DNA from: Deltaproteobacteria bacterium
GTDB lineage: Bacteria; Desulfobacterota_B; Binatia; UBA9968
Assembly (NCBI GenBank): GCA_027297485.1
Contig: JAPUHZ010000144.1
Span: 1-20,695, forward strand
Length of the DNA: 20,695 nucleotides
Direction: 5' to 3'
Shown: positions 13,802 through 20,695 of the stretch, piece after piece
How positions within the stretch are numbered: position 1 is the first letter of the stretch
Layout of the letters: the number at the start of each line of letters is the position of its first letter
Made by a program: the position numbers and the translations under genes
Notes under the pieces: generated by a model
What the model was told of the DNA's origin: nothing
The model's database searches: none
The model's input: only the letters and a program-made list of their open reading frames with translations

Positions 13802-13905
13802 CCCCGTACCACGGACTTACGTCCGTGGCTTTGGGGCGCTGCTCTTCGGGGAAGTCCAGAACATTCATCCCCGCACTCACGTGCGGGGCGTTCTGTGGTA
13901 CGGGG
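13802..13905. mobile_element. MITE-like structured element with terminal inverted repeats and TAAA flanks
   Basis: A 104-bp non-coding block in the tatA-mgtE gap. Its ends are an 11-bp perfect inverted repeat: CCCCGTACCAC at 13802-13812 and GTGGTACGGGG at 13895-13905. The direct repeat TAAA stands directly outside both ends (13798-13801 and 13906-13909), as expected for a target-site duplication. Inside are two 8-bp hairpins with 4-base loops, CCACGGAC/GTCCGTGG (13809-13828) and CCCCGCAC/GTGCGGGG (13869-13888). There is also a small CTTC-GGG-GAAG stem (13844-13854), and a 6-bp stem CAGAAC/GTTCTG encloses the second hairpin. Both hairpins share AC-TYAC-GT at their tips. It could be a MITE, a relic of an IS200/IS605-type end, or a structured RNA. 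Confidence 0.55.
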
Positions 13906-13970
13906 TAAATTACATTTGCAAATCTTCACCGCAACAGTTAATAAGGAAAAACCCCTGTTGATGGAGATTT

Positions 13971-15326
13971 ATGAAATCCCCCATGCTAGATCATGAAACG
14001 GTACGCGAGCTGATACGCATGGCCACACCGGATCGCGTCCTGAGGCTGATCGGCAAGAGTCATCCTGCCGATATTGCGCTGCTCTTCAAGGATCTGGAAG
14101 CGACTGAGGTGCGCCTCCTCTTCGACATCCTCTTTTCTGTCCGAAGGGCTGCCAAGACCCTTAAGGAGCTTCCCCCTGATCTACTTCCGGATATCCTTGC
14201 TTTGATCGAAGATGAAAAAGTAGCACGGGTCATTGTGCGGGCGGAGCCGGATGATGCGGTAACTTTTATCGAAAGCCTGCCGGAGGAAAGAAAGGAGAGG
14301 GTCCTTGCCCTGGTGGACCCCGATAGAAGGGAAAGGGTTCGGGAGTTGATCAGCTATCCGGAGGGAACGGCCGGGAGGATCATGACCACCGAATATCTGG
14401 CCCTTTTGCCCAACACAACTGCCCAAGGGGCCATTGACAAAATTCGCGAGCGGGGAGAACTGGAAACCTTTTTCTACCTCTATGTCGTGGACGAAGCGGC
14501 CAGGCTTATTGGGGTCGTCCCCATTCGCAACTTGGTGATCGCACCGCAGAATCGCACGCTAGGGGAAATGATGATTGCCGACGCTGTCCGGGCAGATGTC
14601 TCCATGGACCAGGAGGAGGCCGCCCGCCTGGTTTCCAAATATGAGCTTCTGGCATTGCCCATAGTGGAGCATGACGGACGCCTCGCGGGCATAATCACCG
14701 TAGATGACGTGATCGACATTATAGATAAAGAGACCACAGAGGACATCTATAGGATGGCTGGGTTAGAAGAGGATGATCGTGTTTTTACCCCCGCCCTCCG
14801 GTCCATCAGGATGCGCCTCCCTTGGATGGTCTTTAACTTACTGACAGCGATCCTAGCCGCCTCCGTGGTGGGCCTGTTTGAAGAGACTATTGAGCAGTTA
14901 GTCGCTCTCGCAATCTTTATGCCCATCGTAGCGGGCATGGGAGGTAACGGCGCCACTCAGACTGTAACGGTTATGGTTCGTGGTATTGCCTTAGGAGAAT
15001 TTGAGTTTTCCTCGACATGGCGGGCAGTTCTCAAGGAAGTATCCGTCAATGTGTGTATCGCGGTTGTTACGGGAGGCCTGATAGCCCTGTTGGTAGCCTT
15101 CTTTTGGAAGGGAAATCCCTTCTTAGGAATGGTGTTAGCGTTGGCCATGATCATTAACCTTGGATTGGTTGCAGGGCTCTCCGGGACCCTGATTCCTTTA
15201 ACCCTCAAGTGGCTGAGGTTTGACCCTGCCATAGGCTCCGGGGTCATAGTGACCACCTTTACCGATATTTTCGGCTTCCTCTCTTTCTTGGGTCTCGCGA
15301 CGATCTTTCTCCGTTATCTGATCTGA
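13971..15326 (+). CDS. mgtE: Magnesium transporter MgtE
   Basis: 451 residues, the standard length. Order: MgtE N-domain of helical repeats (about 20-130), two CBS domains (about 137-255, from GTAGRIMTTEYLAL), a connecting helix, then five membrane segments (285-450). The membrane part has FMPIVAGMGGNGATQTVTVMVRGIALGE (316-343) and TDIFGFLSFLGLA (431-443), including the pore-lining Asp432. MgtE is a dimeric Mg2+-selective channel of the inner membrane. Mg2+ bound between the N and CBS domains closes it when cytosolic Mg2+ is high. GGAG six bases before the ATG supports the start. A weak promoter candidate (TTGCAA-N17-TAATAA, 13916-13944) lies between the structured element and the gene. The last 13 bases overlap the convergent UPF0104 gene. 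Confidence 0.96.
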   Translation: MKSPMLDHETVRELIRMATPDRVLRLIGKSHPADIALLFKDLEATEVRLLFDILFSVRRAAKTLKELPPDLLPDILALIEDEKVARVIVRAEPDDAVTFIESLPEERKERVLALVDPDRRERVRELISYPEGTAGRIMTTEYLALLPNTTAQGAIDKIRERGELETFFYLYVVDEAARLIGVVPIRNLVIAPQNRTLGEMMIADAVRADVSMDQEEAARLVSKYELLALPIVEHDGRLAGIITVDDVIDIIDKETTEDIYRMAGLEEDDRVFTPALRSIRMRLPWMVFNLLTAILAASVVGLFEETIEQLVALAIFMPIVAGMGGNGATQTVTVMVRGIALGEFEFSSTWRAVLKEVSVNVCIAVVTGGLIALLVAFFWKGNPFLGMVLALAMIINLGLVAGLSGTLIPLTLKWLRFDPAIGSGVIVTTFTDIFGFLSFLGLATIFLRYLI

Positions 15327-16300
15327 TTGGTTATCTCAGAGACGACAGCCGAAGGTTTCGGACTTTTTATCAGCATAAAGACAACTCCTCCAATCAGGCT
15401 GTCGAGAGCGATTATGATAAACCAGAGGAGTCCGAAGGCAAATGCCTTTTCCGAGCTGATATCAATTTGCCGAAGTAAAAACAGGTAGCCTCCCTCACGC
15501 AGTCCGATCCCATTAAAACTTATAGGAAGTGCGCTGAATAGAGCCACCAACGGATAGAGGATAAGGCAATAGGACCAGGGAATCTCCAGATCAAGGGCTC
15601 GACCCAAAAGGATTTGTATCCACGATTGTATGAAGTGGATGACCAAGGAGAGAATGATGGCTTGCGGTAAGACTTGCCGGTTGCTCCGGTAGGTTTCCAG
15701 TGCCAGGTACAAATGTTTTACCATGGGATGTCCTCGCCGTTGTAGAAAACGGTTGAGGAGAGGGAAAAACATCCAACCGAGGAACAATCCCACTGCAAGT
15801 GCAAAGGTCGGGTAACGAACGATGAAAGGAAGGGCGTACCTTGGAAAAACCACCAGCGCCACTGCTGCAATCCACACTAGGACGACCATCCCTATGGCTC
15901 GATCCGCAATCACAGAGACTAAGGCGTTGGCAGTAGAGCCCGTCCGTTCTCTCTCTTGGCCCTTCTTCCCACCACGGGCCAGGTAAAAAACCCGACCAAC
16001 ATCCCCCCCAACGGTGCTTGGGGCAAACAGGTTGAAGAACATGCCAATGAGGTAGAAAGCGACAAAGTCCTTAAAGGGATTCTCAAAACCCAAAGGTCGC
16101 GCCAAAAGGGTCCATCTCACGGAGCTAATGATCTGTCCCAAGAAATAACCCGTCAGTGCGACAACAAGGTAAGAGAGGTGGACCGAGGATAGTACCCCGA
16201 GAAGTTGGGTTATATCGATCCGTGAAAGAAGGAAAGATAGGAAGCCCAAGCTGACTAGAGCCTTGAGCAAGAACACAAGGACGGGACTGGCTCTTTTCAT
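15314..16300 (-). CDS. UPF0104/LPG-synthase-TM flippase-like membrane protein
   Basis: 328 residues with about 8 membrane segments. Family signatures: VRWTLLARPLG (61-71), NLFAPSTVGGDVGRVFYLA (90-108), SVIADRAIG (129-137) and PISFNGIGLREGGYLFLL in the C-terminal third. This is the transmembrane domain related to MprF, the lysyl-phosphatidylglycerol synthase/flippase. It stands alone here, without the aminoacyl-transferase domain. Stand-alone members are thought to move lipids or glycolipids across the inner membrane, with substrate unknown. The ATG overlaps the purN stop as ATGA, so it is coupled to a purine operon. The 3' end overlaps mgtE by 13 bases. Confidence 0.9.
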   Translation of the reverse strand: MKRASPVLVFLLKALVSLGFLSFLLSRIDITQLLGVLSSVHLSYLVVALTGYFLGQIISSVRWTLLARPLGFENPFKDFVAFYLIGMFFNLFAPSTVGGDVGRVFYLARGGKKGQERERTGSTANALVSVIADRAIGMVVLVWIAAVALVVFPRYALPFIVRYPTFALAVGLFLGWMFFPLLNRFLQRRGHPMVKHLYLALETYRSNRQVLPQAIILSLVIHFIQSWIQILLGRALDLEIPWSYCLILYPLVALFSALPISFNGIGLREGGYLFLLRQIDISSEKAFAFGLLWFIIIALDSLIGGVVFMLIKSPKPSAVVSEITNQIR

Positions 16301-16959
16301 CCTTCCAGGGGAGGTTGAAAAAGAACCTGTTTCTGCTCCTTCAACAGGTGATCCACCAAGACCTTTCGCCCTATCACTCGAAGCCTCCCTTCGCTGTAAA
16401 GCTGGATGGCCCTGGAATAGATGTGATGTTCCTCCTTTAGGATCCTGGCAGAGAGGGATTCCTCAGTATCGTCGGGAAAAACAGGCACGACAGCTTGAAT
16501 GATGATGGGGCCTTGATCGCATTCTTCATTAACAAAATGGACCGTGCAGCCCGAGAAACGCACCCCGTATTCAAGCGCCTTCCTTTGCACATGAAGCCCG
16601 GGAAAGGCCGGGAGCAAAGCCGGGTGGATATTCATGATGCGGTTGGAAAAAGTCTTTACAAAAATAGGGGAGAGGAGACGCATGAAACCTGCCAAGATGA
16701 CCAACTCCACCTCTCGGGCCTGAAGGATCTCGATCAAGGCCTGATCATAGGCCTCCCTTGTGGAAAATTTTTGGTGATCCAAAACCTCGATTGGGACATG
16801 GTGTTTTCTGGCTCGCACAAGGCCGAAGGCATTCTCTCTGTTACTGACGACAACTCGAATGACCGCATCGAGTTTCTTTTCCTCAATGGCATCAATGATA
16901 GCCTGAAGGTTTGTGCCGCTGCCGGAAATGAGCAAACCTAAAGGGACGTGCCCTGCCAT
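16297..16959 (-). CDS. purN: Phosphoribosylglycinamide formyltransferase 1
   Basis: 220 residues. PurN transfers a formyl group from 10-formyl-tetrahydrofolate to GAR, the third step of purine synthesis. The phosphoribosyl-binding loop ISGSGTNLQA (11-20) and the catalytic triad are intact: Asn110 and His112 in MNIHPALLPAFPG and Asp148 in NEECDQGPII, matching N106/H108/D144 of the E. coli enzyme. AGFMRLL (90-96) and YGVRFSGCTVHFV (131-143) are also typical. ATG 16959 lies 9 bases after the purM stop on the same strand, giving the common purM-purN order. No good Shine-Dalgarno is visible, so coupling to purM is likely. Confidence 0.96.
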   Translation of the reverse strand: MAGHVPLGLLISGSGTNLQAIIDAIEEKKLDAVIRVVVSNRENAFGLVRARKHHVPIEVLDHQKFSTREAYDQALIEILQAREVELVILAGFMRLLSPIFVKTFSNRIMNIHPALLPAFPGLHVQRKALEYGVRFSGCTVHFVNEECDQGPIIIQAVVPVFPDDTEESLSARILKEEHHIYSRAIQLYSEGRLRVIGRKVLVDHLLKEQKQVLFQPPLEG

Positions 16960-16968
16960 AAGCCGTAT

Positions 16969-18012
16969 TCAGGGGATGAAATGGACTCCCCTTGCTCCTT
17001 TCTTGATCTCGCCGATCAGAGAGTATTTTTCTCCTATCCTCCTCAGAGACTGCACAACCTCGTCGAATTTTTTTTCCCCGACAACCAGAATCATCCCCAG
17101 ACCGTTATTAAAGGTACGGTCCATCTCTGTTTGGGGAATACCGCCCAATCTCCGGACCAAGTCGAAGTTAGGAGATACCGGCCAGCTACGTCGGTGAATC
17201 CACGCGCGCCGCCCTTTGGGCAAAATTCTCGGGAGGTTTCTCGGAACCCCCCCTCCAGTAATGTGCGCCATCCCTTTTATGAGATGATCCCGGAACAAGG
17301 TCCGGATGACCTTCGCATAGATCCGCGTAGGCTCCAACAATTCCTCGCCGAGAGTTCGCCCCAACTCAGAGATCCTATCTCCGAGTCTTAGCCCCTTGAT
17401 CTCTAAAAGGACTTTCCGGGCCAATGAGAAGCCATTGCTGTGGAGACCGCTGGAAGGCAGTCCGATCAGGAGGTCCCCTGAGACGATCGATGCAGGGTTC
17501 GGAATCTTTTCCCTTTCCACGACCCCGACCGCGAATCCGGCTAGGTCATATTCCCCATTGCCATAAAAAGAGGGCATCTCCGCAGTCTCTCCACCTATCA
17601 AGGTACAGCCTGCAAGTCGGCACCCGTCAGCGATGCCGCGGATGACTTGCAAGGCGATCTTCGGCTTGAGCTTGCCTGTAGCGAAATAATCCAAAAAAAA
17701 TAGCGGCTCAGCCCCTTGGGTCAGGATATCGTTGACTCCCATAGCCACAAGGTCAACACCCACCGTATCATGAATATCCATCATGAAGGCTATCCTGAGC
17801 TTGGTCCCGACCCCATCGGTGGAGGAGACAAGGACTGGGTGGCGGTATTTTCGACTGTCAAGATCAAAAAGCCCGCTAAATCCTCCGACACCGGCCAGGA
17901 GTCCCGGACGGGCTGTTTTCATGGCGATGAGCTGAATGCGGCTCGCCAGTCGGTCGGCGGCAGAAATATCTACCCCGGCTTTTCTGTAGCTTATTTTTTT
18001 TTTGCTAGGCAC
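16969..18012 (-). CDS. purM: Phosphoribosylformylglycinamidine cyclo-ligase
   Basis: 347 residues, normal length. It closes the imidazole ring of AIR from FGAM with ATP, the fifth step of purine synthesis. Signatures: YRKAGVDISAADRL (9-22), VSSTDGVGTKLRIA (62-75), GVNDILTQGAEPLFFLDYFATGKL (92-115), LIGGETAEMPSFY (138-150) and HITGGGVPRNLPRIL in the second half. The start is unusual. The only in-frame start is a GTG at 18012 without Shine-Dalgarno, codons 4-7 hold a run of ten adenines, and an in-frame TGA lies four codons upstream. A slip in the A10 tract could alter expression or hide an assembly error. A 20-codon ORF (about 18073-18014) ends just before the GTG. Confidence 0.95.
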   Translation of the reverse strand: MPSKKKISYRKAGVDISAADRLASRIQLIAMKTARPGLLAGVGGFSGLFDLDSRKYRHPVLVSSTDGVGTKLRIAFMMDIHDTVGVDLVAMGVNDILTQGAEPLFFLDYFATGKLKPKIALQVIRGIADGCRLAGCTLIGGETAEMPSFYGNGEYDLAGFAVGVVEREKIPNPASIVSGDLLIGLPSSGLHSNGFSLARKVLLEIKGLRLGDRISELGRTLGEELLEPTRIYAKVIRTLFRDHLIKGMAHITGGGVPRNLPRILPKGRRAWIHRRSWPVSPNFDLVRRLGGIPQTEMDRTFNNGLGMILVVGEKKFDEVVQSLRRIGEKYSLIGEIKKGARGVHFIP

Positions 18013-18097
18013 TTTACGTTGTCAATTGGAGATTTTTAATGATATCGCGCAAGGTGGGCCTTTGTCCAATGCCCATGCCTACCTGCGGTTCATAGCT

Positions 18098-19243
18098 TTA
18101 TTTTTTAATTTGGCTCCTCTCAAGCAACATCGCTTGTTTACCATTCACAAAGTCTCTTTCTCGGTGCAAGTGCCTCTGCACTGCCTGCCTGAACCTCTCT
18201 TCCACGATGTAATGCATGCTGGTGGTCGGCTGGGGATCAAGTCCCCGGAGTTGCTTAAAACTCCCGCCTGCACCCGCCTCAAACCGCTGGAGTCCTTTGC
18301 GAATGCAATGCTCGATTGCGGAGTAATAGCAGACGTTAAAATGCAGGTAGCGCTCTTCCTCGAAAGCGCCCCAGTAGCGACCGTATAAGACCGCATGGTC
18401 CTGAATGTTAAATGTGCCGGCGATCGTTCGCGAATCCCGTGAGGCGAAAATCAGGCAGATACGAGAAGCAAAGCGGCGGGACAATTCGTCAAAGAACTCC
18501 TGCGTGAGATACTGGCGACCGTAATAGAGCCGGTCAATGTGGCCCTTGTAGAGCTGAAACATGATGCGCAACTGAGCTGCGGTCAACTCGTCCCCTTCAA
18601 TCGCGCGGATGGCAATACCCTGCTTGAGGAGCTCACGGCGTTCCCGCTTGATCTTGTTGCGCCGGTCGCTGCGAAATGCGCTGAGATAATCGTCAAAGGA
18701 GTTGTAGCCGCGATTCTGCCAATGGAACTGTAGGCCGTTCCTGGGGATAAAACCAACCTGCGTCAGTGCCTCCCTTTCATCCCCCAGGCAAAAATTGACG
18801 TGGACAGAAGAGATCTTATTATCCCTAGCGACCTTTATGAGGGCTTGTCCCATGAGTTGAATCAGCCGCCGCCTATCCTCTTGATTATCGGTAATGAAGC
18901 GTATGCCTGTCACCGGCGTGAAGGGTATGCCCACGAGCATCTTGGGATAGTATCTGATGCCGAGATCGTGGGCGACCTCTGCCCACTCATAGTCAAAGAC
19001 AAATTCCCCCATACTGTGGAGCTTGAGGTACATTGGGCAACCGCCGACGATTTCTCCTTCTCTCTCGACGATCACGTGTTGGGGATGCCAACCGGTCTCT
19101 TCATTAACGCACCCGGTCTGCTCCAGAGTATCCAGCCAGTCCCATTGCATAAAAGGCGTGCCGCGATTAAGGAGCCGGTCCCAGTCGGTGCGCTGCACTT
19201 CTCTGATCCCGCCGATGATTTTAATTGTCAGCTTATGGGCCAC
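18098..19243 (-). CDS. DUF482/FemAB-like GNAT-fold protein
   Basis: 381 residues from GTG 19243. The frame is open to a TTG at 19315, and another GTG at 19276 (AGG 8 bases upstream) is possible. The chosen start places MAHKLTIKIIGGIREV at the family's usual N-terminus. Features of the DUF482/FemAB-like family: TPFMQWDWLDTLEQTGCV, TGWHPQHVIVE, FDYEWAEV, KMLVGIPFTPVTGIRF, SSVHVNF, FHWQNRGYNSFDDYLSAF, RNKIKRERR, GTFNIQDHAVLYGRYWGA, HFNVCYYSAIEHCI and FEAGAGGSFKQLRGLDPQPTTSMHYI. The fold has two GNAT-like halves. It is annotated as a peptidoglycan-biosynthesis or acyl/aminoacyl transferase, but the substrate is unproven. It lies 85 bases upstream of purM on the same strand. Confidence 0.88.
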   Translation of the reverse strand: MAHKLTIKIIGGIREVQRTDWDRLLNRGTPFMQWDWLDTLEQTGCVNEETGWHPQHVIVEREGEIVGGCPMYLKLHSMGEFVFDYEWAEVAHDLGIRYYPKMLVGIPFTPVTGIRFITDNQEDRRRLIQLMGQALIKVARDNKISSVHVNFCLGDEREALTQVGFIPRNGLQFHWQNRGYNSFDDYLSAFRSDRRNKIKRERRELLKQGIAIRAIEGDELTAAQLRIMFQLYKGHIDRLYYGRQYLTQEFFDELSRRFASRICLIFASRDSRTIAGTFNIQDHAVLYGRYWGAFEEERYLHFNVCYYSAIEHCIRKGLQRFEAGAGGSFKQLRGLDPQPTTSMHYIVEERFRQAVQRHLHRERDFVNGKQAMLLERSQIKK

Positions 19244-19291
19244 GAGATGCCGATTGTAGCATCTAGCCTCTCCCACTGGAAACCTATCTGG

Positions 19292-19308
19292 GGGTTGACA
19301 ATCAACCC
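19292..19308. promoter_or_regulatory. Palindrome GGGTTGA-CAA-TCAACCC, possible operator
   Basis: A perfect 7-bp inverted repeat with a 3-base centre overlaps the -35 hexamer (19295-19300) of the DUF1178 promoter and lies in the divergent gap to the FemAB-like gene. Its position suggests repressor control of either gene. No cognate regulator is adjacent. Confidence 0.35.
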
Positions 19309-19322
19309 AAAGCAACTAGATT
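19295..19322 (+). promoter_or_regulatory. Putative sigma-70 promoter of the DUF1178 gene
   Basis: A perfect TTGACA (19295-19300) is followed after 16 bases by TAGATT (19317-19322), which matches 4 of 6 consensus bases. The leader to the ATG at 19341 would be about 12 bases. Confidence 0.5.
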
Positions 19323-19340
19323 AGAGATAACGGTGTTCTT

Positions 19341-19775
19341 ATGGTGGTCTACGATCTGACATGCAAAAGAAATCACTGCTTTGAAGGCTGGTTCCCTAGC
19401 TTCGAGGGCTACCAAGAGCAGGCTGCAAGGGGGGAAATCTCCTGTCCCACTTGCGGTACGACAGCCGTAGAAAAAGTGGCGCACGCCTGCGCCGTGCACA
19501 TTAATCGAGAGGGAAAAAAGGCTCAGCCAGAAAAGGCCCCTTCTCTTCCTCTGTCCGAGGCAGACGCGAAGGAAGCCCTTATTCGCCTCAACCATTATGT
19601 CCGGGAGAACTTCGAGGATGTGGGTCCCCGTTTTGCCGAAGAGGCGCGGGCAATCTTTTACGGTCGAAGTGAGAAAAAACCGATCTACGGGGCTTCAACT
19701 GCGGAAGAGCGAGAAGAGCTAGACGAAGAGGGCATCCCTTATATTAGCCTCCCTAAACCTGAGCTAGACAGCTAA
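19341..19775 (+). CDS. DUF1178 family protein
   Basis: 144 residues. The opening MVVYDLTCKRNHCFEGWFPSFEGYQEQ (1-27), the zinc-ribbon-like pairs C8-x3-H12 and C35-x2-C38 (ISCPTCGT), and the C-terminal VGPRFAEEARAIFYGRSEKKPIYGAST match DUF1178. So does the closing EEGIPYISLP. The family is widespread in proteobacteria and relatives, cytoplasmic, with unknown biochemical function. The middle (residues 57-75) is a lysine/proline-rich linker. The Shine-Dalgarno is weak. It is transcribed alone and divergent from the FemAB-like gene. The 250-base gap after it is AT-rich and I see no gene in it. Confidence 0.9.
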   Translation: MVVYDLTCKRNHCFEGWFPSFEGYQEQAARGEISCPTCGTTAVEKVAHACAVHINREGKKAQPEKAPSLPLSEADAKEALIRLNHYVRENFEDVGPRFAEEARAIFYGRSEKKPIYGASTAEEREELDEEGIPYISLPKPELDS

Positions 19776-19965
19776 ATCCCGTCTCGACCGGCTCAGCCCA
19801 TTGAAAAACCGCTTTCAAGGATACTCTCCCCCCTTACAGTTTCTGTCAAAGCTCACGATTTTGTTCAAAGCCCCCGCACAGAATTGGGCATAGATAATCC
19901 TCATTTACTCCACAAAATCCCTTAAATTACACCATTTACACCTTTAGAGCGTTTTTAACCCGCAC

Positions 19966-19981
19966 TGGCATAATTTTGGCA
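19966..19981 (+). promoter_or_regulatory. Candidate sigma-54 promoter (-24/-12)
   Basis: TGGCATAATTTTGGCA has GG and GC separated by exactly 10 bases and matches the sigma-54 consensus TGGCACG-N4-TTGCW at 9 of the 11 fixed positions. Transcription would start near 19992, about 33 bases before the lipoprotein gene. The TGGCATA direct repeat inside it is an alternative reading. No activator binding site was identified. Confidence 0.45.
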
Positions 19982-20024
19982 TACACCCCAACTGTGGGAT
20001 AAGAAGTAAATAATAAACAAAATT

Positions 20025-20315
20025 TTGAGGACAAAAAGGCTCCCCCTTCTCATCATTCTTATTATTGGTGCGTTGTTCTTGGCTGCATCCACTTTAGGTT
20101 GCGCCACTGGTCGCCTTAGCAAAGATGAAACGGGGACCCGCCGTGAGGCCATTGATGTTGGCGAGCGGCCTAAGGCGCAAGAAATGGGGACCCAACATAG
20201 GGCCGGCCTCACAACCACAGTTACGAACCTGGGGCAAACAGTGCAGGGACGGCAGCGAGGGATTGAGCAAAACGAGGCTATGCTCGAACGCCAAAAACGG
20301 GAAATCCGAGGCTGA
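20025..20315 (+). CDS. Small putative lipoprotein
   Basis: 96 residues from a TTG start with no clear Shine-Dalgarno, so the exact start is uncertain. It shows a lipoprotein signal: KR, then the hydrophobic PLLIILIIGALFLAASTLGC with lipobox STLGC and Cys26 as the lipidated residue. The mature part is hydrophilic, rich in Gln, Arg and Glu (TTTVTNLGQTVQGRQRGIEQNEAMLERQKREIRG), and likely a single helix or short coiled coil. I do not recognise the family. The next gene, 63 bases on, is a membrane-anchored coiled-coil protein, so the two may act together at the envelope. A candidate sigma-54 promoter precedes it. Confidence 0.6.
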   Translation: MRTKRLPLLIILIIGALFLAASTLGCATGRLSKDETGTRREAIDVGERPKAQEMGTQHRAGLTTTVTNLGQTVQGRQRGIEQNEAMLERQKREIRG

Positions 20316-20378
20316 GACTTCGAAAGAGTGAGTATCAGGCGGAATACTTAGAAAGGTCATTGGGATAGGAGAGAAGGA

Positions 20379-20695
20379 ATGGAAAATTTATTAATTTGGG
20401 GTTTCATTCTTGCAATTGCGCTGTTTGCTTCGCCCGTTGGACTCCTTATATCCGCAGAACGAGAGCTGAAAACCAAGAGCCGGCGCCTTGCCGAGATCGA
20501 ATGCGAGTTGGGTAATCTCTCGGAAACAAAAACTTCAGGTGACCAAGAGGAAACCCAACTGCCGAAGATGGAGCGCCGGGTTGTTGAGCTCAGAGAGGAA
20601 AATAGCCGGCCCCAAGCAGAAATTGCCGAACTGAAAAAAAAGCCACAGGCAAGCCAAGAAAGAGCGCAGCAGCTGGAAGACACACAAGAGAAACA
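20379..20695 (+). CDS. Membrane-anchored coiled-coil protein, N-terminal part
   Basis: 105 codons are visible from ATG 20379 and the frame runs off the window end. GGAGAGAAGGA directly upstream gives a good ribosome site. An N-terminal membrane segment (MENLLIWGFILAIALFASP, continuing to about residue 24) precedes a long charged coiled coil (AERELKTKSRRLAEIECEL, MERRVVELREENSRPQAEIAELKKK). No enzymatic motif appears in the visible part. Such a layout fits envelope scaffolds, OmpA-like or chemoreceptor-like proteins, whose C-terminal domain would lie beyond the window. Function is not assignable here. It probably shares a transcript with the upstream lipoprotein gene. Confidence 0.75.
   Translation, partial: MENLLIWGFILAIALFASPVGLLISAERELKTKSRRLAEIECELGNLSETKTSGDQEETQLPKMERRVVELREENSRPQAEIAELKKKPQASQERAQQLEDTQEK

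Noticed and set aside
13801..13906. A tRNA gene, suggested by the cloverleaf-like fold
   Set aside because: No anticodon arm of 7 loop bases, no T-loop GTTCRANY sequence and no D-arm pattern. Loops are 3-4 bases and the outer stem is 11-12 bp, not 7.
18800..19324. 174-codon plus-strand ORF opposite the FemAB-like gene
   Set aside because: It is a shadow of the DUF482-type gene, with no ribosome site and no recognisable domain.

Overview
The window is about 20.7 kb of chromosome-like, densely packed bacterial DNA of moderate GC. There are no rRNA or tRNA genes, phage genes or CRISPR array. The organism must be Gram-negative (diderm): it has a MlaE-MlaF-MlaD outer-membrane lipid transport set, a very long AsmA/YhdP-like envelope protein, TatA and a lipoprotein. 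The mix of families (DUF4124, DUF502, DUF836, DUF1178, UPF0104 and a PmtA-type methyltransferase) suggests an uncultured lineage near Methylomirabilota, Nitrospirota or Desulfobacterota. That placement is an inference, and no marker gene here settles it.

Layout, left to right. (1) 1-2950, minus strand: the start of GTP-dependent PEP carboxykinase (pckG, cut by the window edge), a KefB/YbaL-type cation:proton antiporter, and queF. (2) 3069-5082, plus strand: a heme-oxygenase-fold metalloenzyme, a small unknown protein, and a DUF4124 + retropepsin-like protease gene that is split by a +1 frame change. (3) 5123-9133, minus strand: a 1028-residue AsmA-like protein, an overlapping DUF836 glutaredoxin-like protein and a DUF502 membrane protein. 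(4) 9277-10139, plus strand: a 64-residue HTH protein and a PmtA-like phospholipid methyltransferase. (5) 10136-13729, minus strand: an operon reading tatA-mlaE-mlaF-mlaD-DUF47. (6) 13798-13909: a short structured element with terminal inverted repeats and flanking TAAA repeats, between tatA and mgtE. (7) 13971-15326: an MgtE magnesium transporter. (8) 15314-19243, minus strand: FemAB/DUF482-like protein, purM, purN and a UPF0104 flippase-like membrane protein. (9) 19341-20695, plus strand: a DUF1178 protein, a small lipoprotein behind a possible sigma-54 promoter, and the start of a membrane-anchored coiled-coil protein cut by the window end.

Functionally, the middle of the window is rich in envelope-lipid genes: a lipid-bridge candidate (AsmA-like), a phospholipid head-group methyltransferase, a phospholipid ABC transporter and, further on, a flippase-like protein. 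The rest is housekeeping: gluconeogenesis, queuosine, purine synthesis, Mg2+ and monovalent cation transport.

The best candidates for something new are the 104-bp cloverleaf-like element between tatA and mgtE, the +1-shifted DUF4124/retropepsin gene, the heme-oxygenase-like enzyme, and operator-like palindromes at three promoters.
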